A stretch of 29,713 bases of DNA from DASXRA01 sp036506155 (GCA_036506155.1 DASXSF010000145.1:1-29713); one strand, 5' to 3'. Positions 14,993-22,916 are shown, counted from the first letter of the stretch. The notes: generated by a model from the sequence alone, not told the origin. Program-made: numbers and translations.

Positions 14993-16174
14993 GTGCGAAT
15001 CCTCATTCTCGGTGGCGACGGGTTCTGCGGTTGGCCAACCGCGCTGCACCTGTCTGACCGTGGCCACGAGATCGCCATTGTCGACAACCTGTCGCGGCGC
15101 AACATCGACAACGAGTTGGAGGTCGCGTCGCTGACGCCCATCTCTCCGATGGGGGTTCGCCTCGCGGCGTGGGAGGACCTCACCGGCAAGCAGATCGCGT
15201 TCCACCGGTTCGACGTCGCCGCGCACTACCACCGCCTGCTCTCGCTGATCAACGAGTGGCAGCCCGACGCGGTCGTGCACTTCGCCGAGCAGCGTGCCGC
15301 CCCGTACTCGATGAAGTCCTCGTGGCACAAGCGGTATACCGTCAACAACAATCTCAACGCGACCAACAACCTACTGGCCGCGATCGTCGAGTCCGGCCGA
15401 GACGTGCACGTCGTGCACCTCGGCACCATGGGCGTCTACGGCTACGGTACGGCCGGGATGAAGATTCCGGAGGGGTACCTCCGGGTCAAGGTCGAGACCG
15501 ATGAGGGCGACAACATCGAGCAGGAGATCCTCTACCCGCCGAACCCGGGCAGCATCTATCACCTGACCAAGACGCAGGACCAGCTGCTGTTCGCGTACTA
15601 CGCCAAGAACGACGAGCTGCGCGCCACGGACCTGCATCAGGGCATCGTGTGGGGCACGCAGACCGAGCAGACCAGCCAGGACGAGCGGCTTATCAACCGG
15701 TTCGACTACGACGGCGACTACGGCACCGTCCTGAACCGCTTTCTGATGCAGGCCGCGGTCGGCTACCCACTTACGGTACATGGCACCGGCGGGCAGACCC
15801 GCGCCTTCATCCACATCCAGGACACCGTCCGATGCATCGAGCTGGCGATCTCAGATCCGCCCGAGCCAGGTGACCGGGTCCGCATCCTGAACCAGATGAC
15901 CGAGACGCACCGCGTCGACGACCTGGCTAAGCTCGTCTCGGTGCTGACCGACGCCAAGATCGACTATGTCGACAACCCGCGCAACGAAGCCGCCGAGAAC
16001 GAGCTGTATGTGGAGAACCGGCAACTGCTCAACCTCGGACTCGAGCCCATCACGCTCGCCGATGGGCTGATGCAGGAGGTCAGCGAAATCGCGCAGAAGT
16101 ATGCGAGCAGATGCGATCTGGACAAGATCCCGTGCCGGTCGCTGTGGCGGCAACGCCCGCTCGGGCAGGCGTAA
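14993..16174 (+). CDS. sqdB: UDP-sulfoquinovose synthase-like (SQD1/SqdB) SDR enzyme
   Basis: A 393-residue extended short-chain dehydrogenase with GTG start at 14993. It carries the NAD site ILILGGDGFCGWPTALHLSDRG (GGDGFCGW is characteristic of SQD1), then VVHFAEQRAAPYSM, LGTMGVYG with T145, and YHLTKTQD with Y189 and K193. It also has the SQD1-type signature NRFDYDGDYGTVLNRFLMQAAVGYPLTVHGTGGQTRAF, split over residues about 240-280. These match plant SQD1 and archaeal Agl3, which make UDP-sulfoquinovose from UDP-glucose and sulfite with bound NAD. A general sugar epimerase is less likely given the EQRAAPYSM and DYG-GTVLNR motifs. The stop overlaps the start of gtrA (TAATG). An APS reductase, a source of sulfite, lies 1.6 kb downstream. 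Confidence 0.85.
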   Translation: MRILILGGDGFCGWPTALHLSDRGHEIAIVDNLSRRNIDNELEVASLTPISPMGVRLAAWEDLTGKQIAFHRFDVAAHYHRLLSLINEWQPDAVVHFAEQRAAPYSMKSSWHKRYTVNNNLNATNNLLAAIVESGRDVHVVHLGTMGVYGYGTAGMKIPEGYLRVKVETDEGDNIEQEILYPPNPGSIYHLTKTQDQLLFAYYAKNDELRATDLHQGIVWGTQTEQTSQDERLINRFDYDGDYGTVLNRFLMQAAVGYPLTVHGTGGQTRAFIHIQDTVRCIELAISDPPEPGDRVRILNQMTETHRVDDLAKLVSVLTDAKIDYVDNPRNEAAENELYVENRQLLNLGLEPITLADGLMQEVSEIAQKYASRCDLDKIPCRSLWRQRPLGQA

Positions 16175-16713
16175 TGGGGTACACGGCGCATGACCTATTG
16201 ATCGCACGCCGGCCGCACCTGCCGGGCTGGCTCAAGGTGTCCCGGTACATGGCCACGTCGGCGATCTGCTTCGGAATCTCCGAAGTGGTGCTGATTGTGC
16301 TGTTCGGGACGCACCTGCTCGGCGCCCGGAGCGCGGCGATCGTCGCGTCGATCGCCGGCATCATCCCGGGCTACCAGTTGAACCGGGTGTGGATTGCCGG
16401 ACGGAGCCACCGTTCGCGCTTCTGGCGCGAGATCGCGCCGTACTGGGCCACCTCGCTAAGTATTGCGCTGCTGGCGGCCATTGTCACCGGCGCCGCGAAC
16501 GCGCTGTTCTACAGCGAGCCGCGCGGCACCCGCACCATCATCAATGCGGTGGCGTTCATGCTCACCTACGCCACCACGTTGACGTTCAAGTACATGTTTT
16601 TCCACCGGGTGCTGTTCAAGCCGCCGCATCCCGCCGCCGAGCGTGTCTTCGAGGTGCGGGCGAATACCGGGCAGCCGGTCGATGAGGCTTCGAGGGCGGT
16701 CTCAAGCTCCTGA
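16174..16713 (+). CDS. GtrA-family membrane protein
   Basis: A 179-residue membrane protein with ATG at 16174 overlapping the sqdB stop (TAATG). Four hydrophobic segments are visible: ATSAICFGISEVVLIVLFG, AAIVASIAGIIPGYQLN, ATSLSIALLAAIVTGAANA and INAVAFMLTYATTLTFKYMFFHRVLF. The motif GYQLNRVWIAG and the FKYMFFHRVLF end are typical of GtrA/DPMS-linked proteins, thought to flip polyprenyl-phosphate-linked sugars across the membrane. The charged N-terminus and C-terminus are predicted cytoplasmic. Tight coupling to the UDP-sulfoquinovose synthase suggests the sugar may be handled as a lipid-linked intermediate, but GtrA specificity cannot be read from sequence. It is convergent with the glycosyltransferase gene. 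Confidence 0.88.
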   Translation: MGYTAHDLLIARRPHLPGWLKVSRYMATSAICFGISEVVLIVLFGTHLLGARSAAIVASIAGIIPGYQLNRVWIAGRSHRSRFWREIAPYWATSLSIALLAAIVTGAANALFYSEPRGTRTIINAVAFMLTYATTLTFKYMFFHRVLFKPPHPAAERVFEVRANTGQPVDEASRAVSSS

Positions 16714-16751
16714 ACCGGCAGCGGTTACCGTCGGACACCGGATCGGCCGTC

Positions 16752-17645
16752 TCAATTCGCGCGCTGGTTCTTGGGGCTCATAGGGCGCCGGCTAACCCGG
16801 TCCGGCCACTCCCGCCGGACTGTACGCACGATGACGGCGGCGTAACGCGGGCCGTAGAAGAGGTTGCGGCCCTTCTTGCTCACACCGGCGAGCCGTACCC
16901 GCATGACCGTCGGCACCTCTGCCACGCGGTAGCCCTGGAAAATGGCGCCGATGAGCAGCTCGGAGGTCTGATACTGCGGCTGGGTCTGGCGCACCTTCTC
17001 GGTCACCTCGACCCGCATGGCTCGCAATCCGCTCGAGCTGTCGGTCAGGCGGGTACGGGTGAGCGCGCTGATCACCTTGGAGAAGAACCGCACGCCGAGA
17101 TTGCGCACCGCATCTGTGTTCTCGGTGCGCCCCAGCTGGCGTGAGCCGATGACGAAGTCCGCTTCGTCCCGTTCAAGCAGGCCCACCATGGCGGGAAGGT
17201 CCGCGGGATCCCACTGGCCGTCGGCGTCGAGCGTTGCGATGTAGCGCGCCCCGCCCTCACGAGCCAGCCGGTACCCGGCACGCAGTGCCGTGCCGTGACC
17301 GCAGTTCTGCGCGAGGGAGCAGACCAGCGCGCCATGCTCGTCGGAGACGGTCGACGTCTTGTCGGTGCTGCCGTCGTCGACGACCAGCACCTGAGTCGGC
17401 AACTCGGCAACGGTCCTGGGCACCTCGTCGATTACCGAGCCGATGCTTTGCTCCTCGTTGAGGGCCGCGATGACCACTACCAGTGGTGCGAGCGAGTCTG
17501 CGCCGTAGCGAGCGTGGAACTGGGCGATCGCCGCATCGACGATGCGGGGTGCGTCGGAGTCCTCGTGCAGCGAGAGCAGGACCTGGATGTCGTCGGCCTC
17601 GGGGCGTGCCGGTCGCGCAGAACTAGGCAGGCTGTTCTTCGACAT
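16752..17645 (-). CDS. Family 2 glycosyltransferase, DPM1-like
   Basis: A 297-residue enzyme. I chose ATG 17645 (MSKNSLPSS) because GAAGGA precedes it; a longer in-frame ATG at 17765 has no such site. After a variable N-terminus of about 50 residues come the GT-A motifs: PLVVVIAALNEEQSIGSVI, VLVVDDGSTDKT, NCGHGTALRAGY, the metal site TLDADGQWDP and VIGSRQLGR. The acceptor region SSSGLRAMR and TSELLIGAIFQGYRVAEVP matches polyprenyl-phosphate mannose/glucose synthases. No C-terminal transmembrane helices are present, which fits a soluble DPM1 form working with a separate GtrA protein, as found in the next gene. The donor could be GDP-mannose, UDP-glucose or UDP-sulfoquinovose; the sequence does not decide. 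It is divergent from cysH. Confidence 0.88.
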   Translation of the reverse strand: MSKNSLPSSARPARPEADDIQVLLSLHEDSDAPRIVDAAIAQFHARYGADSLAPLVVVIAALNEEQSIGSVIDEVPRTVAELPTQVLVVDDGSTDKTSTVSDEHGALVCSLAQNCGHGTALRAGYRLAREGGARYIATLDADGQWDPADLPAMVGLLERDEADFVIGSRQLGRTENTDAVRNLGVRFFSKVISALTRTRLTDSSSGLRAMRVEVTEKVRQTQPQYQTSELLIGAIFQGYRVAEVPTVMRVRLAGVSKKGRNLFYGPRYAAVIVRTVRREWPDRVSRRPMSPKNQRAN

Positions 17646-17810
17646 GCTGTCCTTCGCTGGAGTGGGGTCGACCAGGATGACCCACTGCGACGAGGCCACT
17701 GTCCGCGCCCTCCTAGTCAAGAAACGTAGCTGGCCAAGCGGGCAGCATAGCCCGTCGTTCATCATGACGTATTCGGGGCCCGCATGTTCGTGCCGACGCG
17801 CGCTGTTGCC

Positions 17811-17816
17811 TATGCT
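17811..17816 (+). promoter_or_regulatory. -10 box (TATGCT) for leaderless cysH
   Basis: TATGCT ends six bases before ATG 17823, with no ribosome site between, the usual form of an actinobacterial leaderless promoter. This decides the cysH start. Confidence 0.55.
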
Positions 17817-17822
17817 TGCGGG

Positions 17823-18575
17823 ATGGCTGCCCCGGAGTACCGGCGGTCGGCGTTGCGAGAGTTGGCCGCCGCCGCTGGCCAGAAATTCGAGTCAGCGCCC
17901 GCCGAGGACGTCCTGCGGTGGGCCCTGGAGGCCTTCGGCGACGAATTCTGTCTCAGCGCCTCGATGGCTGACGCCGTGGTGATCGACCTGGCCACGCGCA
18001 TCCAGCCGGGGGTGAATGTAATCTTTCTCGATACCGGCTACCACTTTTCGCAGACACTCGAGACGAAGGACCGGGTCAGCGAGCGCTACCCGATCAGGCT
18101 GCACACAATCCTGCCCAAGCAAACGGTAGCTGAGCAGGACCAGATGTTCGGATCGCGACTGCACGATCGCGATCCGGATGCGTGCTGCAACCTGCGCAAG
18201 GTCGAGCCGCTGCGCCGCTCGTTGGCGGCCTATGTAGCATGGGCGTCGGGCATTCGCCGGGACGAGGCCGACTCGCGGCGCCGGGTGGGCGTCGTCGAGT
18301 GGGACGCCAACAGGCACATGGTCAAGGTGAATCCCATCGCGACCTGGACCCAGGACGATGTCGACCGCTACATCGCTGAGTACGACGTGGTTGTCAACCC
18401 GTTGCTGGCGCAGGGGTATCCGTCGATCGGCTGTGAACCATGCACCCGTAAGGTCGCCGGGGGCGAGGATCCGCGAAGCGGCCGCTGGGCGGGTTCGGGA
18501 AAGACGGAGTGCGGCCTGCATGTCGACTCGTCGGGTCGGTTGGTGCGTTCATCCGGCGAGTCGCCGGCAACTTAG
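17823..18575 (+). CDS. cysH: Adenylylsulfate (APS) reductase, 4Fe-4S type
   Basis: A 250-residue CysH that reduces APS to sulfite and AMP. The PP-loop region is LSASMADAVVIDLA (residues 43-56), followed by VIFLDTGYHFSQTLET. Iron-sulfur ligands C121-C122 (DACCNLRKVEPL) and C204-x-x-C207 (GCEPCTRKV) identify the APS-specific form rather than PAPS reductase. The catalytic Cys is C230 in TECGLH. The start at 17823 follows a TATGCT box by six bases, so the gene is leaderless. No cysD, cysN or sulfite reductase genes are adjacent. It lies inside the sulfoquinovose locus, where sulfite is the direct sulfur donor. It may therefore be dedicated to that pathway or simply be the cell's general enzyme. 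Confidence 0.92.
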   Translation: MAAPEYRRSALRELAAAAGQKFESAPAEDVLRWALEAFGDEFCLSASMADAVVIDLATRIQPGVNVIFLDTGYHFSQTLETKDRVSERYPIRLHTILPKQTVAEQDQMFGSRLHDRDPDACCNLRKVEPLRRSLAAYVAWASGIRRDEADSRRRVGVVEWDANRHMVKVNPIATWTQDDVDRYIAEYDVVVNPLLAQGYPSIGCEPCTRKVAGGEDPRSGRWAGSGKTECGLHVDSSGRLVRSSGESPAT

Positions 18576-18632
18576 TCATCGCCGCTCAGTGTCCGGTGCA
18601 GAGTGGGCTCACGGACAGCAGAAGGGACCGCT

Positions 18633-19679
18633 GTGACGCTTTCAGGCGCGCGTATCGCCGTTGCCGGAGCTGGGGTGTACGGGTCGACTGTGGCGATCCG
18701 CCTAGCCGAGCGAGGTCACGATGTGCGGTTGTTCGATCCGCTTGGTGTGCTGAGGGCGGCGTCCGCGATCAATCAGTACCGGGTCCACTCGGGTTACCAC
18801 TATCCACGTAGCGCCGAGACGATCGGTGAGATCCTCAGCGCGCGGCAGGAGTTCGTCGAGACATTCGCGCCCGCGATCGTCGGGACGAGCCGCAACTATT
18901 ACGCCATCCCCCACGTTGGCTCGTTGACCCCGGCGGATGTGTACGAGCGGGTGATGGCCGAGCACGGTCTCCCGCTTAAGGACGTCCGACCGAGCTGGAT
19001 TGACTTCAATTTTATTGATCGCTGTTATGAGGTGGACGAGGATATCTACGACCCGGATGTCCTGCGAGAAGTTATCAGGGCACGCCTGCACAACAACGGC
19101 GTTACCGTAGAGCAGCGTCCCTATGTAGAGTCCATGCGTGACGAGTTCGACTACCTGGTGTGCGCTACATATGGCCTGGGCCCGAGCCGTGCGCAATTCA
19201 ACATCGCGAAGTTCCAAGTTGCCGAGAAGATTCTCATCCAGCTACCACGCGAATTGCACGGCGTCGCGCTCGTAATTGTGGACGGGCCGTTCACCGCGTT
19301 CGATCCGTACGGTGGCTCGGCGCGCTCGCTGTTCGGGTCGGCCAAGAACACCAACCACTGGACGACGACGGACCCAGACGAGCCAGTGCCGGCGCAGTAC
19401 CGCAACCTACTCAATGGCAGTGATTTCCGGCCGTGCTCGTTCACTAATTTCGAGGCGATGCGTCTCGACTGTGCCCAAGCGGTGCCAGCCGCGGCCGAAG
19501 CGGTCTATCTTGGCTCCCGGTTCACGATGCGAGTCGTCGAGGACAGCCCCGCCGATGACCGCCGCGTGTTGTATGTCACGGAACGCGGGCCCGGTGAGTT
19601 GCACATCTTTTCCGGCAAGGTCGTCTCCGCGGTCAAGGCGGCACGACTGGTGTGCGAGCACATTGAAGCGCATGGCTGA
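18633..19679 (+). CDS. FAD-dependent oxidoreductase of envelope-sugar cluster type
   Basis: A 348-residue protein. I chose GTG 18633 because AAGGGA lies five bases upstream; an in-frame GTG at 18603 would only add a short extension. The N-terminus is a dinucleotide fold (ARIAVAGAGVYGSTVAIRLAERGHDVRLFDP, a GxGxxG site with acidic end). The segment INQYRVHSGYHYPRSAETI resembles FAD oxidoreductases (DAO superfamily) that I know from polysaccharide clusters. Near the end LHIFSGKVVSAVKAARLV is the second FAD-contact region. The substrate is unknown; the neighbours make a sugar or sugar-amine plausible. It overlaps the following Gfo/Idh gene by eight bases, and cysH lies 57 bases upstream, so the three are probably one transcript. 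Confidence 0.8.
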   Translation: MTLSGARIAVAGAGVYGSTVAIRLAERGHDVRLFDPLGVLRAASAINQYRVHSGYHYPRSAETIGEILSARQEFVETFAPAIVGTSRNYYAIPHVGSLTPADVYERVMAEHGLPLKDVRPSWIDFNFIDRCYEVDEDIYDPDVLREVIRARLHNNGVTVEQRPYVESMRDEFDYLVCATYGLGPSRAQFNIAKFQVAEKILIQLPRELHGVALVIVDGPFTAFDPYGGSARSLFGSAKNTNHWTTTDPDEPVPAQYRNLLNGSDFRPCSFTNFEAMRLDCAQAVPAAAEAVYLGSRFTMRVVEDSPADDRRVLYVTERGPGELHIFSGKVVSAVKAARLVCEHIEAHG

Positions 19680-20475
19680 TAAACCGTCGTACGCGATCCT
19701 TGGCAAAGGGCGCTGGGGCACGCGGGTCAGGGCAATGCTCGAAGAGGACGGTCGGCGCTGCGTTGTCGTCGATCAGCTCCGGCGTCGCGCGGACGAGTCG
19801 GCGGATCAGTACGCGGAGCGCATGTCCGAGGAGCTTGGCTCGGCGCGTGTCGATGTTGCTTGGGTGGCTGTCCCGCCGGGTGAGCACGTGCCACTACTGG
19901 TGGGCGTGGCGCTCGAGGCAGGTCTTCATGTCATCGTCGAGAAGCCCTGGTCGTACTCCCGCGAACAGTCGGATGTCGTGCTGGCGGCGCAGCGAGACGT
20001 GGGCCGGCTCGTTGCCGTCGACTTCGAATACTGCTTGCTGGACGGTGTTCAGGAATGGCGGGCGCGGTACGGCGGCGCGGCCGGCCTCGTATTCGGCGGA
20101 GCCTTCGTCGCGGCGGGCGGGAACCGGCTGGGTATCCCGCCGATGGACAACCTGGGCAGCCACCTGCTCGCCATCAGGGAGTATGCCGTCCCTGGTGCGG
20201 CGGTGGGTGAGCTCCGTTGCGGCTACGCTGGCCCGCCGGAGCGCCGGGTCTGGCTGGACGAGGCGAGCGGCCGGGTTGCCGAGATCGACTTTGGCTCCAA
20301 TTCAGAACCGATCCTGCAGCGCTTCCGGCAAGCGGTAGAGCACGGGCGCGACAGTGGCGAGATTGCGTTCGACATCCCGTTCGCGCAACAGGTCGCGGCG
20401 CGAGTCGGCCAGGAGGTCCAGCGGACTTCGTCCTTAATGTCGAGGTCGCCGATGAGCGACGGACTTCCTCATTGA
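19672..20475 (+). CDS. Gfo/Idh/MocA-type NAD(P)-dependent oxidoreductase
   Basis: A 267-residue protein with ATG at 19672 inside the end of the FAD oxidoreductase gene (eight-base overlap). The Rossmann start SYAILGKGRWGTRVRAMLEEDG leads to VDVAWVAVPPGEHVPLLVGVALEAGLHVIVEKPWSYS. EKPW is the family's EKP motif, which holds the catalytic Lys. The C-terminal half (LVAVDFEYCLLDGVQEW, PPMDNLGSHLLAIREY) carries the substrate domain with a D-x-x-x-H pattern. It is shorter than most members (usually above 320), as in sugar-cluster variants. The pair with the FAD enzyme suggests successive oxidation/reduction of one sugar position. The substrate is unknown. Confidence 0.82.
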   Translation: MADKPSYAILGKGRWGTRVRAMLEEDGRRCVVVDQLRRRADESADQYAERMSEELGSARVDVAWVAVPPGEHVPLLVGVALEAGLHVIVEKPWSYSREQSDVVLAAQRDVGRLVAVDFEYCLLDGVQEWRARYGGAAGLVFGGAFVAAGGNRLGIPPMDNLGSHLLAIREYAVPGAAVGELRCGYAGPPERRVWLDEASGRVAEIDFGSNSEPILQRFRQAVEHGRDSGEIAFDIPFAQQVAARVGQEVQRTSSLMSRSPMSDGLPH

Positions 20476-20494
20476 GTGGTAGCCATCAGGTCGC

Positions 20495-20500
20495 TAGCGT
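20495..20500 (+). promoter_or_regulatory. Possible -10 box (TAGCGT) for aldehyde dehydrogenase
   Basis: TAGCGT ends seven bases before GTG 20508, which is directly followed by ATG 20511. A leaderless transcript starting at the GTG would suit this spacing. It implies transcription separate from the sugar cluster that ends at 20475. Confidence 0.35.
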
Positions 20501-20510
20501 TCGGCACGTG

Positions 20511-21944
20511 ATGGTTTCGCGAGTGGTTCAGAACTTCGTCGACGGCAAGTTGGTCGACGCGGCGGACGGGCGCCGAGCCGAGCTGATCGATCCGTCGACG
20601 GGCGAGGTGTTCGGTAGCGCACCGGTGTCGTCGGCCGACGACGTCGACCGTGCCTTCGGCGCGGCGGCTACGGCGTTCGAGACGTGGCGCAACACGACTC
20701 CGAGCGAGCGGCAGCGGACCCTGGAGCGTTTCGCCGACGCCCTGGAGGCGCGTGCCGACGATCTGGTGGCCGCCGAGTCGCAGAACACGGGCAAGCCGAT
20801 CGAGCTCACCCGCACCGAGGAGATCCCGCCGATGGTCGACCAGGTGCGGTTCTTCGCCGGGGCGGCCCGGCTGCTCGAGGGGCGCAGCGCCGGCGAGTAC
20901 ATGAAGGGATTCACGTCCTACGTGCGCCGCGAGCCGGTGGGCGTGGTCGGGCAGGTGACCCCGTGGAACTACCCGATGATGATGGCGATCTGGAAGCTCG
21001 CCCCGGCCATCGCCGCGGGCAACACCGTCGTCCTCAAGCCGTCGGACACGACGCCCGTGACCACGGTCATGATGGCCGAGATCGCCGCCGAGTTCCTGCC
21101 GCCCGGAGTGCTGAACGTGATATGCGGCGACCGGGACACAGGTCGAGCGATCGTCGCGCACAAGACGCCGGCCATGGTGTCGATCACCGGATCGCCGCGG
21201 GCCGGCATGCAGGTGGCCGAGGCGGCGGCGGCCGATCTTAAGCGCGTCCACCTCGAACTCGGCGGCAAGGCGCCGGTGATCGTCTTCGACGATGCCAACC
21301 TGAGCAAGGCGGCTGAGGACATCGCGATCGCCGGATACTTCAACGCCGGGCAGGACTGCACGGCGGCTACCCGAGTGCTCGTCGCGCCGCGGATCGCCGA
21401 TGAGTTCGCCGATGCCCTGGCTGAGCAGGCGCGCGGGACGCACACGGGACCGCCGTCCAACACCGAAGCGCTCTACGGGCCCCTGAACAACGCGGCGCAG
21501 CTGGACCGGGTTGCCGGCCTCGTCGGCCGATTGCCCGACCACGCCAGCGTCCTTGCCGGCGGATCTCGTGACGGCGATCGCGGCTACTTCTGGCAACCCA
21601 CGGTGGTCGCGGGGCTGGAGCAGAGCGACGAGGCGTCCCAGCAGGAGATCTTCGGGCCGGTCATCACGGTGCAGCGGTTCACCGACGAGGACGAAGCGGT
21701 GCGCTGGGCCAACGGCGTCGACTACGGGCTGGCCTCGAGCGTGTGGACGCGTGACCACGGCCGGGCGATGCGCATGTCGAAACGGCTGGACTTCGGCTGC
21801 GTCTGGGTCAACTGCCACATACCGTTGGTAGCTGAGATGCCGCACGGCGGATTCAAGCACTCCGGCTACGGCAAGGACCTGTCGGTGTACGGGCTGGAGG
21901 ACTACACCCGCATCAAGCACGTCATGCACAACATCGACTACTGA
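20511..21944 (+). CDS. Aminobutyraldehyde dehydrogenase-like aldehyde dehydrogenase
   Basis: A 477-residue NAD-dependent aldehyde dehydrogenase. ATG 20511 directly follows GTG 20508, and either may be the true start. Motifs: VGQVTPWNYPMMMAIWKLAPAIAAGN, LKPSDTTP, ITGSPRAG, general base E249 (HLELGGKAPVIVF), catalytic C283 (NAGQDCTAATRV) and EIFGPVITVQRF. The FINAGQDC-like variant NAGQDC and the end GGFKHSGYGKDLSVYGLEDYTRIKHVM are typical of gamma-aminobutyraldehyde dehydrogenases that turn 4-aminobutanal into GABA in putrescine breakdown. GabT, the next step, lies 1.0 kb downstream and supports this. Betaine aldehyde is an alternative substrate for this subfamily. Confidence 0.9.
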   Translation: MVSRVVQNFVDGKLVDAADGRRAELIDPSTGEVFGSAPVSSADDVDRAFGAAATAFETWRNTTPSERQRTLERFADALEARADDLVAAESQNTGKPIELTRTEEIPPMVDQVRFFAGAARLLEGRSAGEYMKGFTSYVRREPVGVVGQVTPWNYPMMMAIWKLAPAIAAGNTVVLKPSDTTPVTTVMMAEIAAEFLPPGVLNVICGDRDTGRAIVAHKTPAMVSITGSPRAGMQVAEAAAADLKRVHLELGGKAPVIVFDDANLSKAAEDIAIAGYFNAGQDCTAATRVLVAPRIADEFADALAEQARGTHTGPPSNTEALYGPLNNAAQLDRVAGLVGRLPDHASVLAGGSRDGDRGYFWQPTVVAGLEQSDEASQQEIFGPVITVQRFTDEDEAVRWANGVDYGLASSVWTRDHGRAMRMSKRLDFGCVWVNCHIPLVAEMPHGGFKHSGYGKDLSVYGLEDYTRIKHVMHNIDY

Positions 21945-22113
21945 TCCGTATCAGCACACGCTCTCATCTCAGTTCGCTGCGCCTCCGGGTGGGTCGGCGG
22001 CCGGCCCGTCGCATGAGAGACAAGATCCGTCGCTGATCTTTGGACGGTCGGCACGGGGTCTGCGGAGCACGGACGCGGCTAGCCTGTCGCTCACCACCAC
22101 GAGAGGAGCACCT
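21945..22113. other. Intergenic region with 7-bp inverted repeat before bioY
   Basis: CTCTCAT (21961-21967) and ATGAGAG (22013-22019) are inverted, with 45 GC-rich bases between that include GGCGGCCGGCC. It may end the dehydrogenase transcript. I see no biotin-regulator operator I can recognise before bioY. Confidence 0.3.
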
Positions 22114-22695
22114 ATGGCCACGGCCGCGACCACACCGGACCGGTTCGTCCTCGCCGACCTCGTCCCCGGCACAATCGCCCGCGACGCCGCGCTCATCGTC
22201 GGCGGGGCCTGCCTGACCGGGCTGGCCGCCCAGGTGTCGATCCACACGCCGCTGACGCCCGTCCCGTTCACGCTGCAGACGTTCGCGGTCCTGCTGGCCG
22301 GCGCGGCGCTCGGCCCAGCACGGGGCGTGATGTCGATGTTGGTGTATCTGCTGGCCGGCGTGGTCGGCGTGCCCTGGTTCGCCAGCCACGCGCACGGCTG
22401 GGGGGGACCGTCCTTCGGATACATCATCGGATTCGTGGTGGCCGCAGGTGCCGTCGGCGAGCTGTCCCGGCGTGGCAACGACCGGCAGGTGCTCAGCACA
22501 ATCGGGCTGATGGCGTTCGGCAGTGCGATCGTGTACGTCTTCGGCGCGACGTGGCTGGCAGCCGATCTGCACCTGGGCGCCCAGAAGGCAGTCGATCTCG
22601 GCGTTACGCCGTTCCTGGTCACGGACGCGCTTAAGCTGGCAGCGGCAGGGCTTGTGCTCCCGGGCGCGTGGAGGCTGGTGCGACGGTTCCGGTGA
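22114..22695 (+). CDS. bioY: Biotin transporter substrate-binding S component BioY
   Basis: A 193-residue membrane protein with ATG 22114 after GAGAGGAG. Six hydrophobic segments can be traced, from ALIVGGACLTGLAAQVSI to LKLAAAGLVLPGAW. Family motifs TPVPFTLQTFAVLLAGAALGPARG and YLLAGVVGVPWFA are the conserved BioY signature, and GGPSFGYIIGF follows. BioY binds biotin in the membrane and works alone or with an ECF module (BioMN), neither part of which is in the window. Its stop overlaps the start of a small biotinyl carrier gene (GTGA at 22692-22695), tying biotin uptake to a biotin-carrying protein. Confidence 0.95.
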   Translation: MATAATTPDRFVLADLVPGTIARDAALIVGGACLTGLAAQVSIHTPLTPVPFTLQTFAVLLAGAALGPARGVMSMLVYLLAGVVGVPWFASHAHGWGGPSFGYIIGFVVAAGAVGELSRRGNDRQVLSTIGLMAFGSAIVYVFGATWLAADLHLGAQKAVDLGVTPFLVTDALKLAAAGLVLPGAWRLVRRFR

Positions 22696-22916
22696 AGTAC
22701 ACCGTGGCTGCCGAGTTGGTGGGGAACGTGGCCCAGGTGGCGGTCGTGGCCGGCGATTCGGTCGGGCCGACGGACACGCTTGTCATCCTGGAGTCGATGA
22801 AGATGGAGATCCCGGTGCTGGCCGAGGTGTCCGGCGTGATCGCCGAAGTGGCGGTTGCGGAGGGCGACGTGGTCACCGAGGGGGACACCATTGCGGTGAT
22901 CGAAACGCAAACATGA
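22692..22916 (+). CDS. Small biotinyl/lipoyl carrier protein (BLBCP type)
   Basis: A 74-residue single-domain protein with GTG 22692 overlapping the bioY stop. It is one barrel-sandwich domain: VAAELVGNVAQVAVVAGDSVGPTDTLVILESMKMEIPVLAEVSG covers the first half, and the second half is its quasi-symmetric repeat. The acceptor Lys lies in ESMKME, the biotinylation consensus (MKM). Size and sequence match the stand-alone biotinylated proteins known in actinobacteria and Bacillus, such as the mycobacterial TB7.3 family. No carboxylase subunit is adjacent, so its partner enzyme, if any, is unknown. Coupling to bioY suggests joint regulation by biotin. Confidence 0.92.
   Translation: MKYTVAAELVGNVAQVAVVAGDSVGPTDTLVILESMKMEIPVLAEVSGVIAEVAVAEGDVVTEGDTIAVIETQT

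Noticed and set aside
20469..21929. Leftward 486-codon open frame opposite the aldehyde dehydrogenase
   Set aside because: It is an antisense shadow. The rightward frame has all the dehydrogenase motifs.
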